In this document: piece after piece, positions 32,741 through 41,780 of the stretch
How positions within the stretch are numbered: position 1 is the stretch's first letter
Layout: each line of letters begins with the position of its first letter
Assembly (NCBI GenBank): GCA_045039925.1
Contig: CP108400.1
Span: 10,230,001-10,294,000 of the forward strand
DNA: 64,000 nt
Direction of reading: 5' to 3'
DNA from: Yinghuangia sp045039925
GTDB lineage: Bacteria; Actinomycetota; Actinomycetes; Streptomycetales; Streptomycetaceae
The notes under the pieces: generated by a model
Seen by the model: the letters and a program-made list of their open reading frames with translations, nothing else
Databases searched by the model: none
Told to the model about the DNA's origin: nothing
Position numbers and translations under genes: made by a program

Positions 32741-34081
32741 CTACACCGTCGCTCCGCCGTCCGCCTGGCGGGCCCAACGCGGGGGAGAGGCCAGCGCGGC
32801 ACGTACCGCGGCCTGGGTCGGACGGCCCACGGTCTCCGGTACGTCCTCCACCGCCATCCCGAACACGTGCGCCCACACCCGGCGCCAGCCCAGGCGCCGT
32901 GCCGTACGCGCGGACGCCCGCCGCTCCGCCGACTGCGCCCGCCGGGCCACTTCGGCACGTGCGGCGTCCGCGCCGTGCAGCCAGGCCGGCCGGGTGCGCA
33001 GCAACTCCTCGACGTACGCGGCCGACCACCGCCCGCTGCGCGGCCGCAGCGCCGCCACCAACTCCGGGTCCAGGCCGAACAACTCGGCCACCGCCTCGTC
33101 GGACAGCCGGGCCACGGCGCGGGCGGCGTCCTTGAGCACGGCGTCCGCGCGCTCTCGTGCCTGCTGCCACACGAGTTCCTGCTCGCGCGCCCACATCGCC
33201 GAGACGCGCTCGAGTTCCTGGTCGCCGCGCAGCAGCAGCAGCCAACCGGGCGGTACTTGCGCCAGTTCCTCGAGGGTCGCGCGGGCGATGTAGCCGTGCA
33301 GCGCGGGAGTGTGCTCGGCAACCCGCATCGCCGGAACCCCGAGGCGCGCGGCGACTTCCTGCGGCTTGGCCAGGTAGGGGAGTACGCGCAGCGCGGGAGC
33401 GGTCGCCTCCTCGGCGAGTTGCGCGAGCTCGGCCGGGCGCAGGCGTGCCTGGCCGACGAGTTCGGCCAGCGCCCGGGCCCGCGTGTCGTCGCGGAACCGC
33501 CGCAGCCGCGGCGGGATGCGGCCGTGGGCGGCCCCGAGGGCGACGGCCCACAGCACCGTCTCGACCGGGTCGCCCATCGCACCCGGGCGGCGCGTGGCCA
33601 GCAATTGGCGGGCATGTTGGGCCCGTTCACGGTTGTACGCGCGGGTGCGGGCGGCCTTGGCGGCGGCCTGCGAGCGCGACACGGCCGCGGCGGCGGCACG
33701 GAGTTCGATGTCCGCGACGACGTGGGGGAGCAGGGCGTCGACGTCGGCGGTCCGGTAGTAGCAGACCTCCAGGTCGCGGCCGTTGCGGCGCAGCCACTGG
33801 CGTTCCACCACCGGGAGTTCGGCGGTGCGGGCGACGCGGGTGAACCGCTCCCGGCTGATGTGCAGCCGCGTGGCGGCCTGACGGGCGCTCAGCGGCTCCT
33901 CCCGGTGCAGCGCGTCCAGGAAACGACGTTGGTCGGCGGCGGCACGGGCGACGCAGTCCGCGTCGAACGTACCGTCCTCGTGCTGGTCCAGCAGCCCTGC
34001 CCGCGCGGCCAGTCGCACCTGGCGGGGAACCAGCCCCAACGCCTGTCCGACCCGTGCGGCACCCATTCCTCGTCGGGTCAC
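32741..34081 (-). CDS. Putative DNA-binding protein with two HTH-like segments, divergent from tap
   Basis: The 446-residue protein has an N-terminal HTH-like segment (RVGQALGLVPRQVRLAARAG, about residues 10-30), a second one (LSARQAATRLHISRERFTRVA, about 62-82) with a short RQWLRRNGRDLEVCYY wing, and then about 300 residues rich in Ala, Arg and Glu helices, with no transmembrane segment. The GTG start has AAGGGG 8 bases upstream. I do not recognise the family. Its place directly divergent from tap-tpg suggests a link to telomere or replicon maintenance, or control of that operon; this is inference. Confidence 0.7.
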   Translation of the reverse strand: MTRRGMGAARVGQALGLVPRQVRLAARAGLLDQHEDGTFDADCVARAAADQRRFLDALHREEPLSARQAATRLHISRERFTRVARTAELPVVERQWLRRNGRDLEVCYYRTADVDALLPHVVADIELRAAAAAVSRSQAAAKAARTRAYNRERAQHARQLLATRRPGAMGDPVETVLWAVALGAAHGRIPPRLRRFRDDTRARALAELVGQARLRPAELAQLAEEATAPALRVLPYLAKPQEVAARLGVPAMRVAEHTPALHGYIARATLEELAQVPPGWLLLLRGDQELERVSAMWAREQELVWQQARERADAVLKDAARAVARLSDEAVAELFGLDPELVAALRPRSGRWSAAYVEELLRTRPAWLHGADAARAEVARRAQSAERRASARTARRLGWRRVWAHVFGMAVEDVPETVGRPTQAAVRAALASPPRWARQADGGATV

Positions 34082-34528
34082 GGTCGGCCCCTTCCCAAAG
34101 GTGACACCGATCGGGCCGACGATAGAACGGGCTGGGTCCCCCGGGTAGGCGAAGGCAGGAAATCCGCCCGAAAGTGCCAGCCGTAGGCACCGGTCCGGGG
34201 TTGTCCCGGATAGCCCGGATACGGGGGCCACTTCGCAGGTCGGAGCGTTGCCGCGACGACATGGTCAGGTACGGAGAGCGAGCGGCGGCCGTTGTCGCGT
34301 CGACTCGCCCCGATTCGCATGACGTGCGGTGCCGCAGGGACTGGGGTCGGGAGGGCTCGGCTCGCACGGGCCGTCGCAACGCCTTGCCGTCACGCACCGT
34401 GGTCGCGCACCTTCGTTGCGCGCCTTCGTTGTTCACTCCGACTGCGGACGACTCCGATTCCGGAATCCGACACGCCGAGGCGCGCGAATAGTGGGTGGTT
34501 GGTGCTGGAGACATGCTAGATATGTGGC
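34082..34528. other. Divergent control region of the telomere module
   Basis: This 447-base gap separates the double-HTH gene from tap. It contains the perfect palindrome GATTCCGGAATC at 34456-34467 and a TAGATA box at 34517-34522 that ends 6 bases before the tap ATG, giving a possible leaderless start. On the minus strand a TCTATCGT box lies about 40 bases before the double-HTH gene. No gene is seen. Confidence 0.45.
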
Positions 34529-36850
34529 ATGGAGACAGGAGAATCGGAGCTGGATGCGCGCGTCGACGCGTTCCTGGCACGCCTCGCGCCGACACTGCCC
34601 GAACCGGCCGAACGCGTCCGACTGCGCCGGGAGGCGCGCCTCAGCCAGACCGAGATCGCGGCTGTCCTGAAGGTCTCCCGCGCCACCGTCCGGACCTGGG
34701 AGACGGGGCAGCACGAACCGCGAGGGCCGCAGGCCGGGGCATATGCGCGGCTCCTCGAAGGACTGGCGAAGCGCTACCCGTCCTCGGAGCCGTTCCCGCT
34801 CGCCCAGGACGCCGCTCTCGCACCGGGGCCCGTCGCTTCCGCGGTCCACTCCGAATCCGAACTCCGGCGCGTTGTCGTCCCCGCCGAGACGTCGGCTGAG
34901 ACGTCAGCTGATACGTCGGCCGATACGTCGGTCGGCGCGCGCGACCCGCGCGACCCGCGCGACGCGCCGCCGGTGACAGCGGACGGCGCCGCACCGATGC
35001 CCGCGCCCGACACCGAGCCGGTGCCGCGTCAACGCAACGACCATGCACCCCGCCGCGGTTCGGTCACCCACGCGGCGAGCCCGGCCGACGACCGGTATCC
35101 GGGCGGGCCGCTCGCGGTGATCGACGCGCCGGGCGCGTCGGGTGCCCCGGACGCGCCGGGCCTGCGCGCACTCCTGCCCGGCGGGCGGGTGGTTCCGTGT
35201 CCGGCCCGTACGCTCACGGCAGTTGCCGCATGGGCCCTCGACGAGATGCGGATGGGCGCGCGGAGGCTGGACCCCAACGGCTTCGACCAGGACCCCGTCC
35301 TCATGCTGACCGCCGCCGCGGCCGAGTTCCTGGGGCTTCCACCGGGCCTCGACGACCGCGTCGGCCTGCGGCTCCCCGCCAAGCACCCGGTCGTCAAGGC
35401 GATTGCCAAGGACGGCTGGGAGATGACCGACCGCGGCGTCGGCCCCTGGGCGCGGATCTTCCAGCGGGTGCCCAAGGGGCGCCGCTGCGTGCAGTTCGCC
35501 GTCCGCCCGTGGGAGGCCCTGCACGAACGCGGCGGCTGGAAAGGCATCGACGAGTTCACCCCCGAGCAACTCGCGGACTTTCTCGGCCTGTACGCCGAAC
35601 GCATCATCACCCCCCGCGGCACCCTGGGCGTCTCCGGCATCGCCCTGATCACCGCGCTGCGGCCCACCAGCCAAGCCGTCAAGGACACCGACGGCACCTG
35701 GAAGTCCAGCCCGCTGGAGATGGCCCTCCACAAGCCCGTCGACCCCGCGCCGCCCGAGGCTCCCGAGGAACACCCCGTCGCGCAGAACCGCGCGCCCGGC
35801 GACGAGATCCACGAGGAACCCCTGTATTGGATCCGCCCGTTCGAGCTGCTCACCCCGGAAGAGGGGTCGATGCCGTACGCGGTCGGCGTCGACGTCAACC
35901 TCGCCTTCCTCGCCGCCGCCAACGGCCTGATCCTCGGCCTCGGCGCCCCCGAGCACGTCCACGCCCCCGTGTTCGACAAGCGCATCCCCGGGTGCTGGCA
36001 GGTCGACCTCACCGGCGTCGACCTGGACGAGCTGAACCGGCGCATGCTGCCCAAGCGCAAGCCCGAGCAGCGCGCCGGGTGGGAGCGCGTCGACTTCGCG
36101 CGCCTGCCCAACCCCTTCACCCCGGACGGCCTGCCGCCCGAGGAACCCGGCTGGTACGCCACCCCGACCCTCGCGTACGCGGCCGAACTCGGCGTCGACG
36201 TCCGCCCGATCGCCGGCTACCTCCGCGACCACCCGAAGGGCCCGTACCTCACCCCCTGGTACACGCGGCTCCGCAACGCCTACATCGCCACGATGGCCGA
36301 CCTCGGCGTACGCGAGAACATGCCGCCGGAGGAGTTCCTCGACGCGATGGAGCAACTTGTCGGCGGAGACCGGGTGTTGCTGGCCATGCTGGGCGTGACG
36401 AAGGGCACCGCGAAGGCCGCGTTCGGGAAGATGCGGGAACGCGCCTGGGGCGTCGACTACAAGGTCGGCGACCGCTGGCAGGCGCTGGAACGCCCCACCT
36501 GGCGCCCCGACTTCCGGGCGGCCGACATCTCCGCCGCCCGCGTCAACCTCAACCGCAAGATGGTCAAGACCGCCGCGGCCACCGGCCGTCACCCGCTGGC
36601 CGTCGCCAGCGACTGCGTCGTGTACGCCGCGACCGGACCCAGCCCCGTGCACGCCCTCGCGTACAGCGACGGAAAGGCGGCGCCCGGCACCTTCCAGATC
36701 GGCGTCAACCCCGGCTACGTCAAGCACGAGGGCACCCAGTCCATGGCCTGGGCCCTCGAAGGCCTCGACACCGGCGCGAACATCGCCATGTACGTCAAGA
36801 CCGGCATTCTCCCCGGCCCAGTCGGCCCCGCCGTCCCGGAAGGCAGCTGA
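34529..36850 (+). CDS. tap: Telomere-associated protein Tap
   Basis: The 773-residue protein has an N-terminal XRE-type helix-turn-helix (about residues 30-75; RLSQTEIAAVLKVSRATVRTWE in two helices), a 130-residue disordered Ala/Asp/Pro linker and a large C-terminal domain of about 560 residues with AWALDEMRMGARRLDPNGFDQDPVLM-type sequence (split over its first 26 residues) and QSMAWALEGLDTGANIAMYVKTG near the end. In Streptomyces, Tap binds the telomere 3' overhang and recruits the terminal protein Tpg for end patching. The identification rests mainly on the next gene being tpg plus this length and HTH. Tap and tpg are 6 bases apart. Confidence 0.85.
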   Translation: METGESELDARVDAFLARLAPTLPEPAERVRLRREARLSQTEIAAVLKVSRATVRTWETGQHEPRGPQAGAYARLLEGLAKRYPSSEPFPLAQDAALAPGPVASAVHSESELRRVVVPAETSAETSADTSADTSVGARDPRDPRDAPPVTADGAAPMPAPDTEPVPRQRNDHAPRRGSVTHAASPADDRYPGGPLAVIDAPGASGAPDAPGLRALLPGGRVVPCPARTLTAVAAWALDEMRMGARRLDPNGFDQDPVLMLTAAAAEFLGLPPGLDDRVGLRLPAKHPVVKAIAKDGWEMTDRGVGPWARIFQRVPKGRRCVQFAVRPWEALHERGGWKGIDEFTPEQLADFLGLYAERIITPRGTLGVSGIALITALRPTSQAVKDTDGTWKSSPLEMALHKPVDPAPPEAPEEHPVAQNRAPGDEIHEEPLYWIRPFELLTPEEGSMPYAVGVDVNLAFLAAANGLILGLGAPEHVHAPVFDKRIPGCWQVDLTGVDLDELNRRMLPKRKPEQRAGWERVDFARLPNPFTPDGLPPEEPGWYATPTLAYAAELGVDVRPIAGYLRDHPKGPYLTPWYTRLRNAYIATMADLGVRENMPPEEFLDAMEQLVGGDRVLLAMLGVTKGTAKAAFGKMRERAWGVDYKVGDRWQALERPTWRPDFRAADISAARVNLNRKMVKTAAATGRHPLAVASDCVVYAATGPSPVHALAYSDGKAAPGTFQIGVNPGYVKHEGTQSMAWALEGLDTGANIAMYVKTGILPGPVGPAVPEGS

Positions 36851-36856
36851 TCCCGC

Positions 36857-37441
36857 GTGGACACCGTCACCGACGCCCTCGACCAGGCCACCACCGCGGA
36901 CGTCTTCACCCGCCCCATCCCCCAGTCCACCGCCGCCCGGGTGCGCTTCCTCCTCGCCCAGGAACGCACCCCCAACCGCGCCGCGGCCGCCCGCGCCCTG
37001 GCCGGCCGGCTCGGCGTCACCCAACGCACCGTCGAACGCTGGCGCGACGGCGTACGCAAACGGCCGCCGACCGACCTCGACCGCGCCATCGCCGGGGAAG
37101 TACGGCGCCGCTGGCAGCCCCGGGTACGCCGCCGCGCCACCACCGCGGCCGCGGCCACCGGCGGCATCACCATCGCCCTGCGCGGCAGGTTCGGGTACGC
37201 CAACGGCACCGGCCAGACGGACGAGGCCCGCGTACGGCGCCTCAACGTGCACCTCCCGCCCGGCGACGCCGCCGCGCTCCTGGACCGCATGCGGGCGGGC
37301 GCCACCGAACGCGAACTGCGCGACGCCCTCGCCGAGGCGCTGCGCACCACGTACTTCCAGGACGGCGGGCGCCGCGCGGGCCAGCTGTCGGCCGTCGAAC
37401 TCACCGACCTCGACACCATCCAACTGCGCCTGCACACCTGA
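36857..37441 (+). CDS. tpg: Terminal protein Tpg of linear replicons
   Basis: The 194-residue protein matches Streptomyces Tpg: an N-terminal FTRPIPQSTAARVRFLL segment, an HTH (RLGVTQRTVERWRDGVRKRPP), the basic RRRWQPRVRRRATT stretch, GRFGYANGTGQTDEARVRRL and the C-terminal TYFQDGGRRAGQLSAVELTD. Tpg is covalently joined to telomere 5' ends and primes end-patching DNA synthesis. It follows tap by 6 bases and starts with GTG, so both are probably one operon. Its presence is strong evidence that the host has a linear replicon. Confidence 0.93.
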   Translation: MDTVTDALDQATTADVFTRPIPQSTAARVRFLLAQERTPNRAAAARALAGRLGVTQRTVERWRDGVRKRPPTDLDRAIAGEVRRRWQPRVRRRATTAAAATGGITIALRGRFGYANGTGQTDEARVRRLNVHLPPGDAAALLDRMRAGATERELRDALAEALRTTYFQDGGRRAGQLSAVELTDLDTIQLRLHT

Positions 37442-37538
37442 CCCGAGCCCCCAGACCGTCCCTCGACCGACCCCCAGACCCGCGTTTCAGACCGCCGCCG
37501 ATACCGCGCCCCCGCCAGTGAGGGAGAAGACCCGCACC

Positions 37539-40500
37539 ATGCGCCATGGGATCAAGCTCCGCCCCCACCAGGTCGAAGCCGTGGAGGCGATCACCGCCGC
37601 GCTCGGGCAGGCGGTGACCCGCCAGCCGCGCGCCGGGCACGGGGACCCCCATGCCGGGCTGCGGTCCCAGGCCGTGTCGGCGTGCGGCACGGGCAAGACG
37701 GTCATCGGGTCGCGCGTCGCCGCGCGCCTCGCGCCGCGCGGCCGCGTCCTGGTCGTGGTGCCGAGCCTGCAACTGCTCACCCAGACCAGCACCCACTGGC
37801 ACAGCGACGGCCACCGCGGCACCGCCATCGCGGTGTGCTCGCTCGAGGACCAGGAGGAACTCACCCGGGCCGGGCTGCGCCGCGCCACCACCACCCCGGC
37901 GCAACTGGCGCTGTGGGCGGCGCCGTTGACCACGCTGACCGTGTACAGCACGTACACCTCCCTCGACGTGATCGAGGAGGCCCACTACGGGCCGTACGGC
38001 CTCGCCCCCCTCGCCCCGTGGGACCTGGTCGTCGTCGACGAGGCGCACCGCACCTCCGGCCACATCGGCAAACCGTGGGCGCTGGTCCACGACAACACCC
38101 GCATCCCCGCGCACCGGCGCCTGTACCTGACCGCGACCCCGCGTGTGTGGGAGGCGCCCGGCGACCAGGTGCCGGTCCGCCGTACCGCACCTCCCGCCGC
38201 TGTCGGCCACCGCGACGCACCCGAACGGACGGACGGGGAAGCCCTCGTCCAGTCACCCGTCGTCCGGTCACCCGCAGGTGACGGCGGGTTCACGCGCCTA
38301 CCGGAACGCCTGGCCGCGTCGATGGACGACGTGGCCGTCTTCGGCAAGCGGGACTTCGACCTCCCGCTGTCCACGGCCATCGACCGCGGCCTGCTGGCCC
38401 GCTACCAGATCGGTGTGGTCGAGGTCCGCGACCGCGAGGCGTGGCAGGCGCAACGGGCCGCCGACAACGCGCCGGAAGACGCCCGGCTCGTCGAGGCCGC
38501 GCGCGGGAAACGTCTCGCGGCTCTCCAGGCCGCACTGCTGAAGGCCTGCGCCGAGTACGGCCTGACCACCGTGCTGACGTTCCATCACCGCACCGCCGAG
38601 GCGCACGCGTTCGCCACCACGCTGCCCCGTGTCGCACGTCGCCTGCACGCCGACGCCCCGGACACCTACCCCTCCGCGGTGGCCGCCGGATGGGTCTACG
38701 GCAAGCACACGGCCGAGGAACGCCGCGAGGCCATCGGCCGGTTCGCGGCCGGCGCCGGGCCGACCGGGGAACGCGCGGACCTGTCGGTGCTGGCGAACAG
38801 CAAGGTCGTCGCCGAGGGCGTCGACATCCCCGCCGTCGACGCGGTGGCGTTCTGCGACCCCAAGGGCAGCATCGTCGACATCGTCCAGGCCGTCGGCCGC
38901 GCCCTGCGCCAAACCCCGCAACAGGGCAAGCTCGCCACGCTCCTGGTCCCGGTCTTCCTCGACCCGGACACCGACGAGTCCGTCGGTCCGGTGCGCCTGG
39001 AGGCCGACCTGGACTACGTCCTCGAGGACGAACTCGCAGACGACCAGGACCTCGACGCCCTGCACGCCGCGGACGACGAGTTCGACACGGACGACGAGTC
39101 CGAGGAGCCCGACGAGTTCGGCCAGTTGGAGGAAGGCGGCGGCAGTGCCGGCGGCGCGGCAGCGGATGCGCGCTCGGCTGCCGCACGCGCCCGGACCCGG
39201 CGCCGCAACCGCGAACGGGGCGCGCGGGAGTTGTTCGCGCTGTCCGCGTACGAGCCGCTCGCCGTCGTCCTCCAGGCGCTGCGCGCCCACGACAGCGACG
39301 TCGTGGACCGCCTGGCCGCCCCCCAGGTCAGCGGTACCTCCCCCGAGCAGCAGTTCGGCCTCGTCTACGCCGAGCCCGAGCCCGAGACGGTCGGAGGCCC
39401 GGAGGCGGAGTCACCGGCCCGGGAACCGGCCGAGGACCTGGCCGCCGACCTGGCTGTCGAACCGGCGGCCGAAGAGCCCTGGTGGGCGAACACCCCCTTG
39501 CTGCGGTTCTCCACCCGCCGCGACCCCGTCGAGATCGCCGAGTTCGTCCGCCTGCGCGTCATCGCGCCGGAGTCCACCGCCTGGCTGCGCGGCCTCGCGG
39601 CTGCCAAGCAGTTCCACGCCCGCGACGGCCACCTCCGCGTCCCCCTCGACCACTGGGAAGGCCCGTTTCCGCTCGGCCAGTGGCTCAGCGAGCAACGCCG
39701 CATCTACTTCGCCAGCGGCCTCGACTACCGCCGGGTGGCCGCGCTCGACTCGTACGGCATGGTCTGGCGCGTCCCCGACGCCCAGTTCGCCGAGAACCTC
39801 GCGATGTGCCGCGCCTACCACCGCACCCACGGCCACCTCGCCGCACCCAACAACGCCGTCATCGACGGCCACCTCGTCGGCCAGTTCCTCAAGAACTGCC
39901 GCCGGCCCGGCGCCTTCGACAAACACCCCGAACGCCGCGCGGAACTCGACGCCATCGACCCGTGGTGGAACCCGCCGTGGCCCATCGACTGGCAGCGCAA
40001 TTACAACCGACTTCGCGGGCACCTCACCTCCGGGCCGCAGACGGGCGGCGGCGAACCTGCCGAGTCCGCAGGCCTCCCGCCGCGGCAACCTGTGCACGCG
40101 GCGCGCCCGTCACGTGCCCGGACCGCGCGCTTCGACGTCGCCGCGTTCGAACTCACGGTCAGCGGCGAGGACCTCGGTGCCTGGCTGCGCCGCCAGATCG
40201 AACGCTGGCCCGACCTGCACAAGAGCCAACGCCGCCTCCTCACCGACCTGGGCATCACCCGCCCCCGCGCCCGCAAGCGCCGAGCTTCGGGCACCCCTGC
40301 CGCCGAGCAGCCGTCCACGGCACCCGAGTTCCCCCCGGCACACGCCGACAGCACCGCGCAGCACGACACGACCACCGCTTCACCGCACGCCGCGCAGCCA
40401 GGAGAACCTCAACCGCAATCACGCAGCCAGGCCGAGAAGTTCACCGTCGCGCTCACCGCCGCCGCGCAGTTCCGCGCCCGCGAAGGCCACCTCAACGTCC

Positions 40501-40649
40501 CGCGCAAGCACACCGAAACCCTCACCGACGGCCCCTACGCCGGAGAAGCCGTCGCCCTCGGCGTATGGATCGCCAACCAACGCGCCCGCGCCGCCGCACT
40601 CACCGACGAACGCCGCAACGCCCTGACCGACCTCGGCATGCGCTGGTGA
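37539..40649 (+). CDS. DEAH-box helicase with helicase-associated repeats
   Basis: The 1036-residue protein is a superfamily 2 helicase: motif I ACGTGKTVIG (about 48), DEAH box VVVDEAHRTSG (about 165), LTATPR (about 197), motif V VAEGVDIPAVDAVAF and motif VI QAVGRALRQ (about 450). After an acidic linker come at least three helicase-associated repeats: WLRGLAAAKQFHARDGHLRVP, MCRAYHRTHGHLAAP and AAQFRAREGHLNVP, each continuing into LGxWLxxQR-type sequence. ATG 37539 has GGGAGAAG upstream; a GTG seven codons earlier is possible. It follows tpg by about 100 bases and probably acts on DNA; a telomere role is inferred from position. Confidence 0.88.
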   Translation: MRHGIKLRPHQVEAVEAITAALGQAVTRQPRAGHGDPHAGLRSQAVSACGTGKTVIGSRVAARLAPRGRVLVVVPSLQLLTQTSTHWHSDGHRGTAIAVCSLEDQEELTRAGLRRATTTPAQLALWAAPLTTLTVYSTYTSLDVIEEAHYGPYGLAPLAPWDLVVVDEAHRTSGHIGKPWALVHDNTRIPAHRRLYLTATPRVWEAPGDQVPVRRTAPPAAVGHRDAPERTDGEALVQSPVVRSPAGDGGFTRLPERLAASMDDVAVFGKRDFDLPLSTAIDRGLLARYQIGVVEVRDREAWQAQRAADNAPEDARLVEAARGKRLAALQAALLKACAEYGLTTVLTFHHRTAEAHAFATTLPRVARRLHADAPDTYPSAVAAGWVYGKHTAEERREAIGRFAAGAGPTGERADLSVLANSKVVAEGVDIPAVDAVAFCDPKGSIVDIVQAVGRALRQTPQQGKLATLLVPVFLDPDTDESVGPVRLEADLDYVLEDELADDQDLDALHAADDEFDTDDESEEPDEFGQLEEGGGSAGGAAADARSAAARARTRRRNRERGARELFALSAYEPLAVVLQALRAHDSDVVDRLAAPQVSGTSPEQQFGLVYAEPEPETVGGPEAESPAREPAEDLAADLAVEPAAEEPWWANTPLLRFSTRRDPVEIAEFVRLRVIAPESTAWLRGLAAAKQFHARDGHLRVPLDHWEGPFPLGQWLSEQRRIYFASGLDYRRVAALDSYGMVWRVPDAQFAENLAMCRAYHRTHGHLAAPNNAVIDGHLVGQFLKNCRRPGAFDKHPERRAELDAIDPWWNPPWPIDWQRNYNRLRGHLTSGPQTGGGEPAESAGLPPRQPVHAARPSRARTARFDVAAFELTVSGEDLGAWLRRQIERWPDLHKSQRRLLTDLGITRPRARKRRASGTPAAEQPSTAPEFPPAHADSTAQHDTTTASPHAAQPGEPQPQSRSQAEKFTVALTAAAQFRAREGHLNVPRKHTETLTDGPYAGEAVALGVWIANQRARAAALTDERRNALTDLGMRW

Positions 40650-40656
40650 CACCGGG

Positions 40657-40845
40657 ATGACAACGGGATCTACCGCCGACCCAACGTTTTCGCGGCTGCG
40701 TTCGTTGGGTCTGTGGACCCGGGACCTGCTCGCTCAACTGTCCGCCGGCCAGCGCGCCTGCCTGGTCCCGCGCCACTTCGAGGATCTCCCGGTGGCGGCC
40801 GTCGCCGATGTCCTGGGGTGCAGCGCGCCTCGCGGCGCCGCGTAA
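40657..40845 (+). pseudogene. Fragment of an ECF sigma factor (region 4)
   Basis: A 62-codon frame encodes LLAQLSAGQRACLVPRHFEDLPVAAVADVLGCS, split as a normal sigma region 4.2 pattern (L..L...QR..lvLR...d.p...vA..LG.S), then stops before the recognition helix is complete. Regions 1-3 are absent. The canonical LRYFED-type residues are altered (VPRHFED). It starts 7 bases after the helicase gene and looks like a decayed gene remnant. Confidence 0.55.
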
Positions 40846-41250
40846 CCGCCTCCGCTCCGCGCGGGAACGGCCAGGAGGTCGGGCACTTCACCTGCGGTCA
40901 GCCGATCGCCTGGCCCACCACCGCCCGAGCCGACGGCTACAGCCTCACGCCAATTGACTTGCGCCGGCAGCGGAGCGAGTACGCGGGTGGTGCCGTACAT
41001 CATCCACAGCATCAGCAGCCCGGTGGCTGACCGCGTACGCCTCGTCCAAACCAGGTTCGCACGGACGTCTCCGAGGGGGACGTGGACGGGGCCGGGGCGC
41101 TGTTGGCCGTGGTCTACCGGTCGATCGACTTCCAGCACGGCCCGCTCCCCGGGATCCTGTCGGACCTCAGGGAGTCCGCATGTCGGGGCCGGCCGGTCGG
41201 GGTTCCATACGGCAGGCGGCGGTGTGCGACGAGCCTTGGCGCGAAAATGC
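40846..41250. other. Decayed sequence upstream of the tRNA terminator
   Basis: No intact gene is seen. A plus-strand stretch at about 41056-41180 has GC3-biased codons for VRTDVSEGDVDGAG and LAVVYRSIDFQHGPLPG but no start or domain match, so it looks like another gene remnant. Together with the sigma fragment it suggests an accumulation site for gene debris beside the tRNA. Confidence 0.35.
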
Positions 41251-41283
41251 GTTGAGGGCCCGGCGGCTAGCCGAGCCCTCAAC
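41251..41283 (-). terminator. Terminator of the initiator tRNA gene
   Basis: GTTGAGGGC and GCCCTCAAC are perfect 9-base arms with a self-complementary GGCTAGCC in the loop. In the minus direction the hairpin starts 3 bases beyond the tRNA CCA end and is followed by CGCATTTTCGC, a weak T-run. Confidence 0.8.
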
Positions 41284-41285
41284 TG

Positions 41286-41362
41286 TGGTAGCGGGGACAG
41301 GATTTGAACCTGCGACCTCTGGGTTATGAGCCCAGCGAGCTACCGAACTGCTCCACCCCGCG
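41286..41362 (-). tRNA. Initiator tRNA-fMet (CAT)
   Basis: The 77-base minus-strand gene folds as a cloverleaf with anticodon loop CTCATAA. The initiator features are present: three G-C pairs (GGG/CCC) closing the anticodon loop and an unpaired first base (C1 against T72). The T-loop is TTCAAAT and the 3' CCA is encoded. A TAGAGT -10-like box lies at 41382-41377, about 15 bases upstream. Confidence 0.95.
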
Positions 41363-41780
41363 TCGGTGTGATCACTACTCTAGCGGCTGCGGACAGCGTC
41401 CCCGACCAATTTCGGGACTCGTGCTGCCGCGAGGACTTCGACTTCGCCGCTCCGTCGAAGCGCAACGTCGAGGAAGTCCCTGTCAATTGATGGACGTTGA
41501 TGGCTTCAATGACGACCTTAAAGGGCATCAACCACTCAGGAATGTTGGATACCTGGTACGCAATGTCGGTGCTGTCGGAGAGCGGCCGGACCGGTCGATG
41601 CCCGTTACGGGCTGGTACGCGGCCGCCGACCTCGTGCGGCCTTCGATGCCGCCCGAGGCAGCTCCCGGCCTGATCGGATCGTGCGCGGCGCCGACTACGC
41701 AATTCACTTCATGCCGACCTGGCCGCTTGATCGTGCGCCGGCTGGGTAGGGCATGGTCAACTCCGAGGAGGTGGCGGATC
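41363..41780. other. Lower-GC decayed tract upstream of the tRNA
   Basis: This tract is visibly less GC-rich than the rest of the window. A minus-strand frame contains STDIAYQVSNIPEWLMP and FKVVIEAINVHQLTG, which read like real protein but lack a start, ribosome site and GC3 bias. It may be a remnant of foreign DNA next to the tRNA gene. No integrase, att repeat or intact gene was found. Confidence 0.35.

Noticed and set aside
34529..40649. A phage-defence or restriction system built on the HTH protein and helicase
   Set aside because: The middle gene is clearly tpg, so the cluster is better explained as a telomere-maintenance module; no nuclease or methylase is present.
38441..40660. Long alternative plus-strand frame inside the helicase gene
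   Set aside because: It overlaps the helicase motifs in another frame and its product is almost only Arg, Pro, Gly and Ala.
41286..41362. Elongator tRNA-Met or tRNA-Ile2 as the identity of the CAT tRNA
   Set aside because: The GGG/CCC anticodon-stem pairs and unpaired first base are initiator features, so tRNA-fMet is the better call.
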